From Apostichopus japonicus (Eukaryota > Echinodermata > Holothuroidea > Aspidochirotida > Stichopodidae): a stretch of DNA of 64,000 bases. Shown here piece by piece: positions 9,603 through 21,571 of the stretch. The stretch covers positions 9,465,001 to 9,529,000 of the forward strand of contig NC_092562.1 of assembly GCF_037975245.1 (NCBI RefSeq), written 5' to 3'. The notes beneath the pieces were generated by a model, which saw nothing but the letters and a program-made list of their open reading frames with translations, ran no database searches and was not told the DNA's origin. Each line of letters begins with the position of its first letter. Position 1 is the first letter of the stretch. The position numbers and the translations under genes are program-made.

Positions 9603-12309
9603 TGTTGGTAAGTAATCACAAATATTTGAGGGGGGAAAGAGAGTGCCATGCTTAAGATTTGGTCTTCTTCAGAAACAAGCTGTTTCTTTCATGATCACTT
9701 CATTTGTAGAGAACTAAACTAACGTAAAAAATAAACTAAATAAACTTGTCGGATGTACTCGCAAGTTCATGCACTTAAATTCTGAAGATCATTACTGCAT
9801 GGGTGGAAGGTAACTCTGGCAACCTCTTACTACAAGAGATGATAGGGATGTATCATTAGCAGCCTCTTACCACAAGAGATGATAGGGGATCATCCCCAAA
9901 ACAGTTTAAGAGGTGAAATCTCTCCAGGTTTATTGAATATAGGTGGCTGAAATTAATCCACAGAAAGAGATAGTGTGCTGGCTGCTGGATGAGCTCTTTA
10001 TTATTTAAGGTAGACGTAATGAATTGTATGACACCTCAAGTTTGTCTGTGGTAGTGACTCTTGCTGGAGCTGTTTTGTGTAGTGTACTGAAGTTTAAGTT
10101 TCTTAATCTTCGTCCATTGTTTCTGGCTGCCTCGTGTGGAAGTCATTCGTGAGGCTGTGCATAACGAGGCCCAAGGCTTTGCAATTGTTTGTCCTCATGC
10201 AGCCTTTTCCTACAGTTATTAGTTCGCCACATAAAGCTAGGCCACAGTTTTGTTCTTTAGTTCCTTAATTGTTGTACAAAGTAATCCTCAAAAGATATTT
10301 CTTTACCTTAAATAGGCAATTATTCAAGGAAATTGTTGAGCAATTTAGGTTATACGTATTTACGACTTGTGTAAGCTGAATTTCCGATTGTGGACAATAA
10401 AATCAATTCAGTTCAATTCATACGCCCAACGAGGGTAATTTGTTTCGATGCTACTTTAGGCACAAGCCAAGCTGCTTCTCCAGGCCAGCTGCCAAAGGTT
10501 GCAGATGTTTAAGCCCAGCACAGAGAGATTTTAAGTGAAGTTTGTGCCAGTTTCTAGAAGAAATTTAATATTGCTGACCGTCTTTGGTATCTATGTAAGG
10601 AGTCTTGGAATAGCATGGTCAAAAGTTGATGTCTGTAGCCCTCTGTAAATTGCTTCGTAATTCAGTGCATTGGAGCTATTTACTTTATTCATTGGTTCGA
10701 ATGCCTTTAAACTTTGGAGAAATGTCCTTTCAACAATTGATACTCATCAAGTGTTGGTCTACTTTTTACTATTACAGAGACCATTAGGTCAGTTCCTGAT
10801 ATTTAACAAAAACGTTGATAGGAAATTTGTTATAGTTTGCAACAACAGGTTTACAATGCCAAGGACAAATGTTATCCATGGGTGTTCTGTTGTTTATATG
10901 AAGTTTAGTAAAAAAATCAATTTATGTCTTTCGAAAACCTTTCAAACCTTTTAGCTGAGCTATAGCGATCGTGCAAATTCAGCAGAAATTCTGTTGCTTT
11001 TTGACACTGTTTGAATGACTCTCATTTCGTCATTATTCATTCAGTTTGTCTGAAATGTCATCAGTGGGTTGTGTGAGTTATATATGATGCAATTATATTG
11101 TATAAATTTGAAGGTCATGAGAGGTCATTATCTGAAACGTAAAACACTCAATCCTGGAACGTTTGTTCAAATCTGCTGAAATGTTGTGGAGAAAACATTT
11201 CAATTGTGGTGAAACAAAATTGTTCATGAAAATGTTTTGGTTGTCTTGTGAGGGCTCAAAACAGGACCTTGTGTAGAGTTTTCAGTTATGATGAGCTGTA
11301 GGCCACAAATCATATGCAATGATTATGTTTTTCAACCCTTAATAGGAGTAGCAAAATGTCTTCCATCTAAATTTTTCCTGTCATTTTGTGAAATAATTCC
11401 ACCCGTGGGAGACTGGATCAAGTCAAATATTTACTTGTAATTCAGGCTTCCTTTCTAGTTTGATGTCATTTTCTGTGAGAAGACTACGACGAATACGACA
11501 TGTTAGAATGACCTATATTGTTGGAGTTGATTCCGATTTCTGCTCTTTAACGATTCTCTGTGGTACATCAATTTTACACAAGTGGCAGGTCATTCTATCA
11601 GTGGAATTTGGGTTCTGCACAAATCATCCGTGATATCGACATTTTAGCAGATTTAGCAGAGGAATACGTTTTTATTCTATTATTGCATGAACGAAAACTA
11701 CTAAGTGCATATACGGTTGGTTGGTTTTTGCAATGGGGCATAGTTTATCACTAGAACATCGATATAATGCATAACATAAGTTCATGACAGTGTTTTGACT
11801 TTTCAGGAATTCAGCGTTCTATCTTTGTAACAAACTATATCCGCTAAAAAGGTGCAAAAGGCAAGGAAACAATAAAATTGGAGGAAAGGAAATGACAACA
11901 TTGTCCTGCTTATGTCTTTTCTTACACAAATAAATGGATTAACTGCTCAGAAATATTGCCAATCAATACAAATTTCTCAAAAAGAAGCTTATTGAGATTT
12001 ATTAAAATGGATAAAAGAATTAATTATTGTTGACATGTAGGCGTGCAGAGGGGTTCCAGCATCATCATCATCATTAAGTTAGATTTAAAGGAGTATTCCT
12101 GAGATTTAGTATATTTTAAACCTGAATGTCTCGAAAACTAGAACAGCTATAGAAATATTATTACCACTCAAAGTTTTGAACTAAGACATGCCACAACTAA
12201 AACTCTCATCCAAGTGACAGTTAGAATGGTTTATTAATAAAGTTAAATGAAATAGATTCATATGAAATATTGAATGACTGGTATGGTCTGCTTGTTATTT
12301 CATATGAAG
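9603..12309 (+). other. Long intron before the terminal exon of gene A
   Basis: No exon is recognisable. A short direct duplication near 9820-9895 (CTCTTACYACAAGAGATGAT twice) is the only clear internal structure, apart from an ATC-repeat near 12060. The open frames at 10670 and 11560 show no family motif. Confidence 0.45.
9820..9895. repeat. Two-copy direct repeat
   Basis: CTCTTACTACAAGAGATGAT and CTCTTACCACAAGAGATGAT lie about 40 bp apart. Each contains a small internal inverted repeat (CTCTT...AAGAG). No function is inferred. Confidence 0.5.
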
Positions 12310-12626
12310 GCGAACTGCGACTGGCAGATGAAGGAGCCTACAACGAGGGAATGCTATTAGTGAACCTCAATGGACAGTGGGGAACCGTCTGCGATGACGG
12401 TTTCACAGAGGGAAATGGCAACATTGCCTGTAAGCAGCTTGGGTTTGATGGAGTAGTCTCATTTAGCGACAGTGGAGGGGGAGAAATATCTCTCCCAATC
12501 AACATGGACGATGTAGCATGCATCGGACGGGAGGAAAGACTGATAGATTGCCCGCACACTACCACATCTAATTGCATACATAATGAAGATGTGAGGCTGG
12601 TCTGTTCTGCACTCAGTCTGACATGA
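12310..12626 (+). CDS. Terminal SRCR exon with stop codon, gene A
   Basis: This encodes a six-cysteine SRCR domain (GELRLADEG ... WGTVCDDGF ... IACKQLGF ... MDDVACIG ... NCIHNEDVRLVC) followed by SALSLT and TGA at 12624-12626. There is no donor site, unlike every other SRCR exon here. The acceptor is a weaker TTATTTCATATGAAG|GC, again phase 1. It has diverged from the others: SDSGGGEISLP replaces the usual [11 protein letters not shown]. As the last domain is followed almost at once by the stop, with no hydrophobic segment, gene A's product appears secreted rather than membrane-anchored. It is the probable 3' end of gene A. Confidence 0.8.
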
Positions 12627-13560
12627 ATTACCACATGACAGCTATATGAGAGAAGTTTGGACAAAGGTGTTTTAACTTGTCTGGAATTTTCTCCCTTTTT
12701 TTAAAGTAGTTGCCAAATACTTATGGTATTAAAGTGATACCACTTGAGCATGGTTTGTTGAAGGGGACTGAAATTTACCCAAATGCATTAAAATTCCACC
12801 AGGAGACTTATGTTTGGAATAGACATTTTATATGCTAACATCTTCATAAAGTTCGTAAAATCACAATGTAACTTAAGCCGAAACATTATAGTTCTGGTGA
12901 GTATTGCAGAGGACCTAAAATATCCATGACACAAGTCACAGATATTTGAAGCTGTTGGGTAAGGTCAATATTCTGTCATCAAATTTGTTATTTAGTGATT
13001 TGAGCCCAAGTGCACCATATATTTTGTCATTCTAGTGATAATTGCAGTCTAGGACTGGGAAGGTATCTTACCATCTTACAATGTTTTCTTTTTTGCCTTG
13101 TAGGAGACCAAAGTATGAAAGATGTTAACAAAAGTTCTAATGCTCTGTAAGCAGTAACGTACATTATATTGATTTGACATTCAGTGCATCTCATAGACCA
13201 TTATTTGTATTTAGACTTAAACATTTGTCTTCTTGTTAAATCAAACTCACAGCTGTAGGATTTCACATTAAAAGCTCTTCATTCTTCAAAAGAAGTATCA
13301 CTACCATCATTCAGTATGATCATGTCAGGTTTATAACATGTATTTTGTTTCCTGCGCTCATTCTTTGCAAGTAAAATTAAATTTTTTGGTCACATATTTT
13401 TCAATATTTCTGGCTTGTATGGATTAAAGAGGTAGATTTTCTTGTGTCTTCTAGAAATGACTTTTCATTGAGGCCACTTGTCTCTTGTAGTCAGCATTCT
13501 TGGTTGTCACCAAAGGAAAGAAAATTAGCTGCAAATAAATGTAGTTTGATATGAATATAC
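12627..13560 (+). other. Putative 3' untranslated region of gene A
   Basis: AT-rich non-coding sequence follows the stop codon. The first convincing AATAAA in a suitable context is at 13534-13539. No other gene is visible. Confidence 0.3.
13534..13539 (+). promoter_or_regulatory. Candidate polyadenylation signal AATAAA
   Basis: The hexamer lies about 0.9 kb after the gene A stop codon. Another AATAAA occurs near 13926, so the real cleavage site cannot be chosen from sequence alone. Confidence 0.3.
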
Positions 13561-16500
13561 TATAAAACATGTGATTACTTTTGTGTCTCATTATTTCGAA
13601 CAGGGAAGGTATATCACAGAATGAATTAATAGAGTTCTAAAATGTTGCACACACATGTATTAGAGCTTGCCTATGGCTGTGTAATGTTAAAGATCGATAT
13701 TAATATGGATCTGTTTTTTACCATGACATCAATCTACCCTACCATGTGTTATTACAGGGATTTTACCTGTGCACCCCCCGCCCCTTTTCCTTCACTCCTT
13801 TGATGTACAATGTATATCTGTCACTTTGTAACGCCTGTTCTGGCTACCCTGAAATATGACTGGCTCAATTTATCTTTCTTACTGTGTAATATTACAATTT
13901 CAACTGGTCAGCTTCCCAATTATAAATAAAATGGCTACCTTTCACTGTGTAATATTACAACATCAGTCTTAGTTACTGTACTATGTCTGAGCGCAATCTT
14001 TCCTATAGTGTAATGGGCTTTCATTGGGTTTTGTGTACGTATATTGTAGTATTATAACGAGCCCACGACTTCGGCATGTTATGTTATAAAGGGACTCGCG
14101 AGAGAGAGAGGTACTGGTGTATCTTGATGCCGTATTTTACGCTTCTTCAGGAGACGTCTCGAACGGGCGATAGAGGAAAACACTGACAGTTCTCACAAAA
14201 AACAAGTTGACAAGATAGGATTTGATTAGTGATTCGTTATAATTTCTTCTCTGTCGATTCTCTTCTCTAATTAAATAAAATGATTAGTTTGCCGTTAACA
14301 TAAAAACCAAAAATACAATGATCTGACTCCGTCAATAACGCAACTCGAAGTCACGAACTTGCGGGACCATGCCGCTTTTTATAAAACACTCCACCGAAAA
14401 TTCCACTGCGCATAGTCAGAAGGCAGCTGATAACCTGCCCGTCCTGCATTAACTAACGATATGAAAATCAGTGCATAAAGGACTGATCTGCCCTGATTGG
14501 CTGGGAGTTTGGAAGTCCACCCTTTTTATGGAAATTAGCGCATACCACGTGAGAAGAGCCTTCACGAATGTTCCACAGATACATCTGATCTATTTTGGGA
14601 AAAAGGCCCTGTAACATGATTCAATAAGATAATTAAAACTTCTCGTGGGAAAACTGAATCCTCGACCCAGATAAATATTAAGGGCCTGTACGGTCTCTCG
14701 GTGGAGTGTTCCAGGAAAATCAAAGATGCAGTATTACTATTTCATAACAGTGTGTGTGTGCATGTCGTGTGTTCGTGCAGCCAAAAAGTCAAATAATGGC
14801 TATTTTATCAGTAATATTTGAACATTCAGCAATTTGTATGTTCATCAGTGTACCCCTCACCCCAATATGTCATAAAGAAAGATTATGCTCACCCATGCTC
14901 TAAATTTCAAGAAGCATCTTAGTGTCAATTTAAAGTAGGTATCCATACTGAGACATTTAACTTGTCAAGTTTTTAAAATCCACAACAGCTTGTAACACTT
15001 TGGAGAAAAGCAGGTGCTCCGAGGAAGTACTTACAAAAAAAGTTGTAGCAAATATTAGCGTGCAGCTGCAAATAATGGGTGATGCTGATGACATTTGAAA
15101 GCGTTTCAGCTCATGAACAAACGTACCTTTACTTTTAAACACTTTTTTCAATACTTTGGAATAATTTGGAGAACCATAAATTCTCCAGGAGAATATTGAG
15201 TAGAATCATGGTGCAATTTACAGCCAGTAAGGATAACCTACAGATATGCCGCCATGCTATAATACAAGTAAATCAACAATAAGAAGTGTGACTGATAAGT
15301 TACGCAAAGTTTGTAGAGAGAAAAGTTTGTTGAGAACAGTATTTGAAGAAGAATAACAACAATAACATCATAAACATCATTAACTAATACATGTCTAAAA
15401 CCTCCCAACCCATTCTTATTTTCTCTACCTCATCTCCAATCTCCCTCACGACCCCTTCCTCCCCGCCATCCCCCCTCAGAAGTTGCTTATTTTTCTGAAG
15501 TGCTAAAATGAAATAAACTTTACCTTAGGCCTGAATTATCTCACTGCTGTAAGATACCTAACAGTAATGCAATCACATGCCTTGCGCAAAGGAGCCCCTC
15601 CATCACTTCTGATCGTCAGACGGAGGAAAATGGTTCAGTCGAGAAATTGCTGGCATTCAGCCAAGAAGGAATGTTTTCTTATGGGTAGGACCCTGAGATC
15701 TCCTTACACGAGAATCAGCATTCATTCCCAAAGGCAGCACTCCTCCTTTATAAACAATCGATTTGCCCCTGGACCTTCCACAAAAGTTCATCCTCCTACC
15801 TAAATCAGAAATGGAATTTTTGATAATTACAATATTACAAATCATATGTGGGTCTGTTCACATTAAGGTGCCCAAATTTGTTACCAAAGATAGCAATTTT
15901 CAAATTATAGTAAAGAATGTTCACTCTTAATAAATAACATTACTAGTATCTGCAATTTATGAATCAGAATCAACCAGACCTTAAACTATTTTGGAAATTA
16001 TATTCTAGACGGTCAAAAAGTGTGACAATCCATAAATTGCCCAATATTGACAATATTGTATTTATTTTCTATATTAAGATGACATGCTATTATCAGACGT
16101 TGTTTTTCTATGACATTGATGATATAATTTAAAAATATTGGAGTATTGGTGAAAAAAAGTAAAGTTTCCTGAAATATACTGAAACATGTTTCTCCTTATA
16201 GGCATTGAAGACTCGCCCCAAACCTCGTGCCGAGCTCTGAAAAAGTTAACTTTCCGTTGCTTGCAAATGACGTTTTCTTCTTGTCGCTACAAAATGCAGA
16301 CAGTAATGAAACGTGATACCTTGTTATATTTTATCTAGACCTGAGATGTCCACGCTGCTTTGTGTCGTGGGTATTGACCGTAGCTGTATGTATTGACTGT
16401 ACACTAGTGTCTAATTACCGAAGGAAGCAAGCTGTGTGTGTATTTTCTGGGATCGATGGTGGTGTCTAACACTTCTACACCTCATTCGAAACTAGGTCAG

Positions 16501-16880
16501 ATTACCGGCATGAGACGTTTCTTTGTGCGCGAGTCTTCACACGCTTTAAAGCGCACAGCTGAAAGTAATAGTAACAGTCATACCATAAGATATAACCTGA
16601 CCATAAGTAAATATATTTACCAAAAGCTGAAAATTCTGGGTCATGTCCTCGCAGAAATGTTTTTTCATGACTCTTGTTTCATACATCACCCCTCGAATTT
16701 TTTTTTTTTGACATCACCCACCAATGCGTAACATTTAAACATTTTTTTACCACGCTTGGTATTTTTATTGGTAACATTCTTGTGCCAATTCGAACATATT
16801 TGAATACAATAAGGTCAAAAACCATTTATAAGTAATGATAAGTACATACTACAAAAACAATGATGCATCGTTACTAACTG
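13561..16880. other. Intergenic sequence, no gene recognised
   Basis: This region lies between gene A and the LINE fragment. A CpG-containing patch at about 14040-14720 holds a perfect 13-bp inverted repeat (14385-14397 and 14698-14710). Open frames at 14957, 15567 and 16438 have no recognisable domain. Confidence 0.4.
14385..14710. repeat. Inverted repeat pair AACACTCCACCGA, possible MITE
   Basis: AACACTCCACCGA at 14385-14397 is exactly complementary to TCGGTGGAGTGTT at 14698-14710, spanning 326 bp. The arms are short and no target duplication was identified, so the mobile-element reading is tentative. Confidence 0.3.
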
Positions 16881-16884
16881 AACA

Positions 16885-17345
16885 GTATAGTGCAATTACT
16901 AAATGAATCTTTAAACGGCTCGTAAGAAATAAAAGCCTTGCGTCTTTGCTTGAGTTCTTTCTCAAGTTTAATAGCCAATTTTAACTTATATAAAAAATCT
17001 CTACATCTCATTTCCGTGTTGGTAATTTTTTATTACTGAAGATGAAGTACTTGAGATAAAAATTAAGAAATTATATTGGTGATTCGCAGAAAAATGATAC
17101 CCGAAGCAATGTCATTCTTCGAAATATTAACTGACTGCCAAAAATAGCTTGCTCGACATCTAAAATGAAATTCGATATAATAGGGCAATCCCAAAACAGA
17201 TGTAACAGGGTCTTATCATAGCGACCACAAAAGTGACATCGCGGGTTATCGATTTGCCCTATTTTATGGTGGTTTGTTCCAATAATGCAATGGGGGAAGC
17301 GGAAGTTGGAAATATTGCATCTTGGAATCTCCAGTGCGTTATATT
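16885..17345 (-). mobile_element. LINE ORF2 C-terminal fragment (Tx1/L1-like)
   Basis: Read on the minus strand, 17250-17160 gives NPRCHFCGRYDKTLLHLFWD then CP. This is the C-terminal zinc-knuckle-like motif (CxxC...H...C) found at the end of ORF2 in L1/Tx1-type non-LTR retrotransposons. Downstream on the minus strand, lysine-rich text with interspersed stops continues to about 16885, as expected for the ORF2 tail. Endonuclease and reverse transcriptase are missing: a 5'-truncated, dead copy. It may be the same family as the LINE at 23268-25891, since it covers the part that copy lacks. Confidence 0.65.
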
Positions 17346-20300
17346 ATAATATGTAATAGTAAGGAATAAAACAAATACTATTCATTTGAATGCAATAATA
17401 ATGAAGAAAAAGTCATGTTACTTAACTTGGTGAACTCTATAAAAGGATATATAAACCCTTTATTGTTTCTAAGCTTGATGCATGGAAAGGTGATTACATG
17501 TATCAAGAAGAAAATTTATTAAACGAAGGTCGTACATGTTACTTAAGAACAATATATCTAAACTGATTCATCTCTAAGGTGATGTTAACATACAGCATCG
17601 AATTCATTTGAGCCAGTGGAAAATGCTACAAAGTTGTTTTATAGATTTGTATTACAATGTCTTGGACTATGTTTCGTATATTAACACAGCTGTATGTTTA
17701 CTTTATGACAGTATGTTTCCAGACAAAGCAAACGGTATCAAACTTTAGATATTGAAACAATGGGGTGTTGCCAGCCTGCCTATAGTGACAGTTTTGAACT
17801 TAGAAAGTTTGTTTACATGCAGTACAGTGAATGAAAATTTCAGATATCACTGAATGTTTCGGACATCACCTTGGACTAGTCCACAAACCTGCATTACGAT
17901 AATGCATCTTTCATTAGGTCACGACCATAAAAGGGATAGTTGTAACTAGTAAAACATGTTTAATAAACAAAAGTCTATTCGAAATACACAAAACAGTAGC
18001 AAATCTACAATAGATACGAATATGTGGGGAAATCATATTAAGCTTGTACTAAAACACCATTTGAGGAATCAACAAGGTTTACTGAAAAATAATGGCACTA
18101 GACATTTTCAGGTAAGACCAATTACCCACATATTTTTAAATCCCACCTTTAGACTGAGCTAATATGTACTTGAAAGTTCCAATGCTGGATATATTCCTAA
18201 TAGTGTATGTATGTGTGAGACCTAATGTGCAATGTACAGTAGTTGGAGGATTTGAGAGAAATCTAACCGTGATCTTTGTGATTACACCAAACGATTGTTC
18301 CTTATTAGTGAATTATTAAATCCTTAATCCAGTACAGTAACAGTACATTTTATGTTAATACATAACTATTTCTTTGAAATTTTCAACCTTATGCCTAATT
18401 TCATCATCTTCAAGGAACAGATTGTTTTACCATATACCTTATATATCGTTTATTAACCTTCAAGTATGATACCCACAGAAATTGACAAATTCATTGCAAA
18501 ATGTAGCTTTTGGTCAAAAAAGGATGAAAATGACATGTTTAAAAGAGTACTTTAAGGAGAATTTCTATTCTACATATGTTAACGTCCAGAAAAAGAAGAA
18601 AAATTGACTGCTAGTAATGTTCCTATAGTAATTTCAATTTTCGAGATATTCACCTTTAAAATATGTTAAACCTCTGGAATGCTCCTTTAAGGATACATTG
18701 ATCATCAGTTTGGCTCCTCCGTGCAGGCCTTAAAGTTAAACATTAATTCATTGTCTTATAAATTCCGATAACTAACTAAAAACCATGATTTCTTAACTTC
18801 TTATAAACAACAGAGCATCTTTGGATGACAACAAGCATCACTTGTTTCTTGAAACTTTTTTAAACGCATTATAAATGTGTCATTTAAGGGCACAAAACTC
18901 CATCCCCTCTTTTTAGTTTTGTGTTGCATCTGAGGAAATGATGTTATTGTCAGTGTATTAGACTACATAGTCCAGTCACTTTATTTTATGAACCTGAACT
19001 ACATAAATGGTCTTCTCTCAATAGTTACAAGTGTAATAGAAATACAACCTAAGCTGATAGTAGTGTTTCTTAACAGTGTACAACAAATCATCATTAATTT
19101 TTGTGCCTAAAACTCATCTTTTAAATGTCTACAAAGTAATCTCTAATACTCTCGGAGTTTTTACTTTATTCTTTTATATCCTTCTAAAGAACCCGAAACC
19201 AACACGACCTAACTCAGATAGTGACGATTGATTCTATTCACCTCTTCTTTCTTCATCAACTTTGAAATAAAATTTATCATTGCAAGAAAATTGTGGAAAC
19301 TTGAAATGCAATATTTGAGAAGCAATTTGAAAACTGTAATATTTTAAAAGCAAATTGAAAACTGCAATATTTTAAAAGCAAATTGAAATCTGCAATATCT
19401 GAAAAGCCATCATCATAAAATGAAAAGTGTTATTTATGAATAATATACATTCATTGTACAAATTGTCAAAGTTGTAAATAAATATCAAAGAGTATATATT
19501 CTTGTCTTGTGTGGTCAATTAGTGCTTTTGTGATTAATTGAACTATCTACTTAAAACCAAATGATACATTAATTCTTTGCTTATTAATCTTGGATCAGGA
19601 AGGATATTATTGGAAACACTCTTAACTGCTGAAGAGGCTGTTATTGGGGTGTCTGCTTTTATTGAAGATTGGTATTAACGCTTTTTAATGGTCTTATTCA
19701 ATATACACTGGGGGAGGAGATTCATAACAGCAACTAGCAGCAACGTTTATCCAAAGATTGTTTGATTGGCCCTTTAATGGAAAAAAATATTCTGCATGCT
19801 GAGCATTCCGTCAGAAACCCCCCCCCCCCCCCGCTCCACTCCATTGCCTACTATGGTATAGCTGGTCATTTACAAGACCATAGAAAACTTAAGTTGAGGT
19901 TCTCTGCTGATCGGAAATCCTTCCTTTACAGTAACATAAAATCGCTAGGAAAATCGATTAACTAAGAACTGTTTTGGTTTGTGCTGTATCGGAATGTTTG
20001 GAAATAATTTCGAATCATAAAGGCTTTATCGCAGCTCCAGTAACTTGCATTAACGTAAATTTCGTAAGTAAAACTTTTGATCAAAACAGTAAGAATTTAG
20101 ATCTTTTGAAGGTTTTGGTTTATTCTATCATTATTATTTTTATTTTGCCAAGTGTCTAACAACCACCGTACTTGAAATAGCAACTGAGCATATTACGAAA
20201 CGTAGTTTGCTATTCTAACGCATCAACGCTGAGAAACTTTTAGAAATGGATGACGCTCTTCATATGTGTTTAAATCCTCAAGATTTTATAGTCCAGGGCG

Positions 20301-20561
20301 CCTTTAAAGGGCTTATATTTATATAGAGTGAAGCAAAATAAAACATTACTTGATCGTACCGATATTTGGTAAAACACACGCTTGTTCAGTTAGTTTCACT
20401 ATGAAAGGATCGCGATGAAAAAGATTGCTACAGCATTTATAGAGGACCTTGCAAACGATTTTCCAAAGTCAAAATAATCATAGCCTAATGTATAATTATA
20501 TCAGTTAATGAATGATGGAAAACTGACTGGGAAATTTTGACAAATTAAAAAGAGCAACTGA
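17346..20561. other. Intergenic sequence, no gene recognised
   Basis: AT-rich sequence. It contains a short tandem repeat at 19299-19407 and a 15-bp poly-C tract near 19818-19832. The open frames at 17956 and 19762 lack any motif. Confidence 0.4.
19299..19407. repeat. Tandem repeat, ~28-nt unit, about 3.5 copies
   Basis: The unit approximates AGCAAATTGAAAACTGCAAT plus ATTTTAAA and recurs with a few substitutions. Non-coding. Confidence 0.6.
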
Positions 20562-20642
20562 AGAACGGGATTCGAATCAGTGACGTCTAGATTACAAGCC
20601 CAGCAGTCTACCTGGTGAGATGTGAAGCCGTTAGTTGGCGGC
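20562..20642 (-). repeat. tRNA-derived sequence (tRNA-Thr-like pseudogene or SINE head)
   Basis: On the minus strand there is an A-box-like segment (TCTCACCAGGTAGACTGC), an anticodon arm with loop CTTGTAA (anticodon TGT), and a B box GATTCGAATCCCG, in order and at tRNA spacing. The acceptor stem is not convincingly paired and the D arm is imperfect, so a functional tRNA is unlikely. A tRNA-derived SINE or tRNA pseudogene fits better. Confidence 0.4.
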
Positions 20643-21398
20643 AATTCCTATCGCAGCCGTTTCTTGCTCTTTTACATTGTTTGCAATTTTATGACCCTTT
20701 TGTAACGTTCGCAACAAGTTTTGTGTCAATATTTGAGATTATTTGAATTCTATTATACCAGAAATTCTGACAAGGTAGAAGGTCTTCACCGCAGGGCAAA
20801 AATTATATATCGATTCCTTGTATTCAGCAGTGACACCAATAAAACAAGTATATTAGAGAAATACTTAAAGCAAATGACTCGGCGGGCAACACAACTATGA
20901 TATACCCAACTTAATTCTCATTTATAACTTGCGGGTGAATGGTGGTTTTCATAACAGGATATATAGGCTAAGTTAATTGGATTCCCTGAAGACCTTTATA
21001 ACATCGGAAAGCTGTGGTGAGCTAGAGCTTAGAATTAACCTTGTTTATTTTAATATCAAATACAAAAACTACCACAGACCATGCCATCACCACTGCGTAG
21101 CGTACGTTTTCTTTCATTCCTTCATTCGGCAATCAAAATGTGTTCGTAGAACAGAGCCTTGCTACGCAGGCTAGGTTATAAAAACAAACACTGCCAGTTT
21201 ACACCAGTTACTGGAAGAACAAATAACAACAAATAAATGGAAAAAAGGAGAAATCTTGTCCGCTGATTGATACCATGAGCTGCACGTCGTGGATAATCTT
21301 CGTCAAAATACAACCCTGGGAAGCCACATCTTAGTTTCGTTCAATATTTTTTCATGGTTACGTAGGCCTGCCCGGTAAGTTTGTGAATAATATTATGT

Positions 21399-21440
<42 letters not shown>

Positions 21441-21483
21441 GGAGAGAGAGAGAGTGTAAGACATTCGTTACTTTGGTATCAAG
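20643..21483 (+). promoter_or_regulatory. Upstream region of gene B
   Basis: No upstream gene is seen. This should contain the promoter and 5' UTR of gene B, since the signal-peptide start codon is at 21484. I found no clear TATA box. The outstanding feature is a GA microsatellite about 30 bp before the ATG. Confidence 0.3.
21402..21454. repeat. (GA)n microsatellite just upstream of the gene B start codon
   Basis: About 25 GA dinucleotides with one GGTGG interruption end 29 bp before the ATG at 21484. It probably lies in the 5' UTR or core promoter. Confidence 0.9.
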
Positions 21484-21571
21484 ATGACGACACGGTGGTT
21501 CAATTCGACGTCGGCTGGGTTAGTAATCTTAGGATTCCTTCTCATCTGCATCTCAGCCTGTCTCGCCCAAG
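21484..21571 (+). CDS. First coding exon of gene B: signal peptide
   Basis: ATG at 21484 opens 29 codons. A short polar segment containing Arg4 is followed by the hydrophobic core LVILGFLLICISACLA and then Gln. This is a classic secretory signal with a likely cleavage after ACLA. The exon ends CCCAAG|GTAAGA, a consensus donor, in phase 1, which matches the phase 1 acceptors of all SRCR exons downstream. The exon is only 88 nt. Its linkage to the SRCR exon at 30878 is an inference from phase, strand and absence of competing coding sequence between. Together they give a secreted or type I extracellular protein. Confidence 0.75.
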
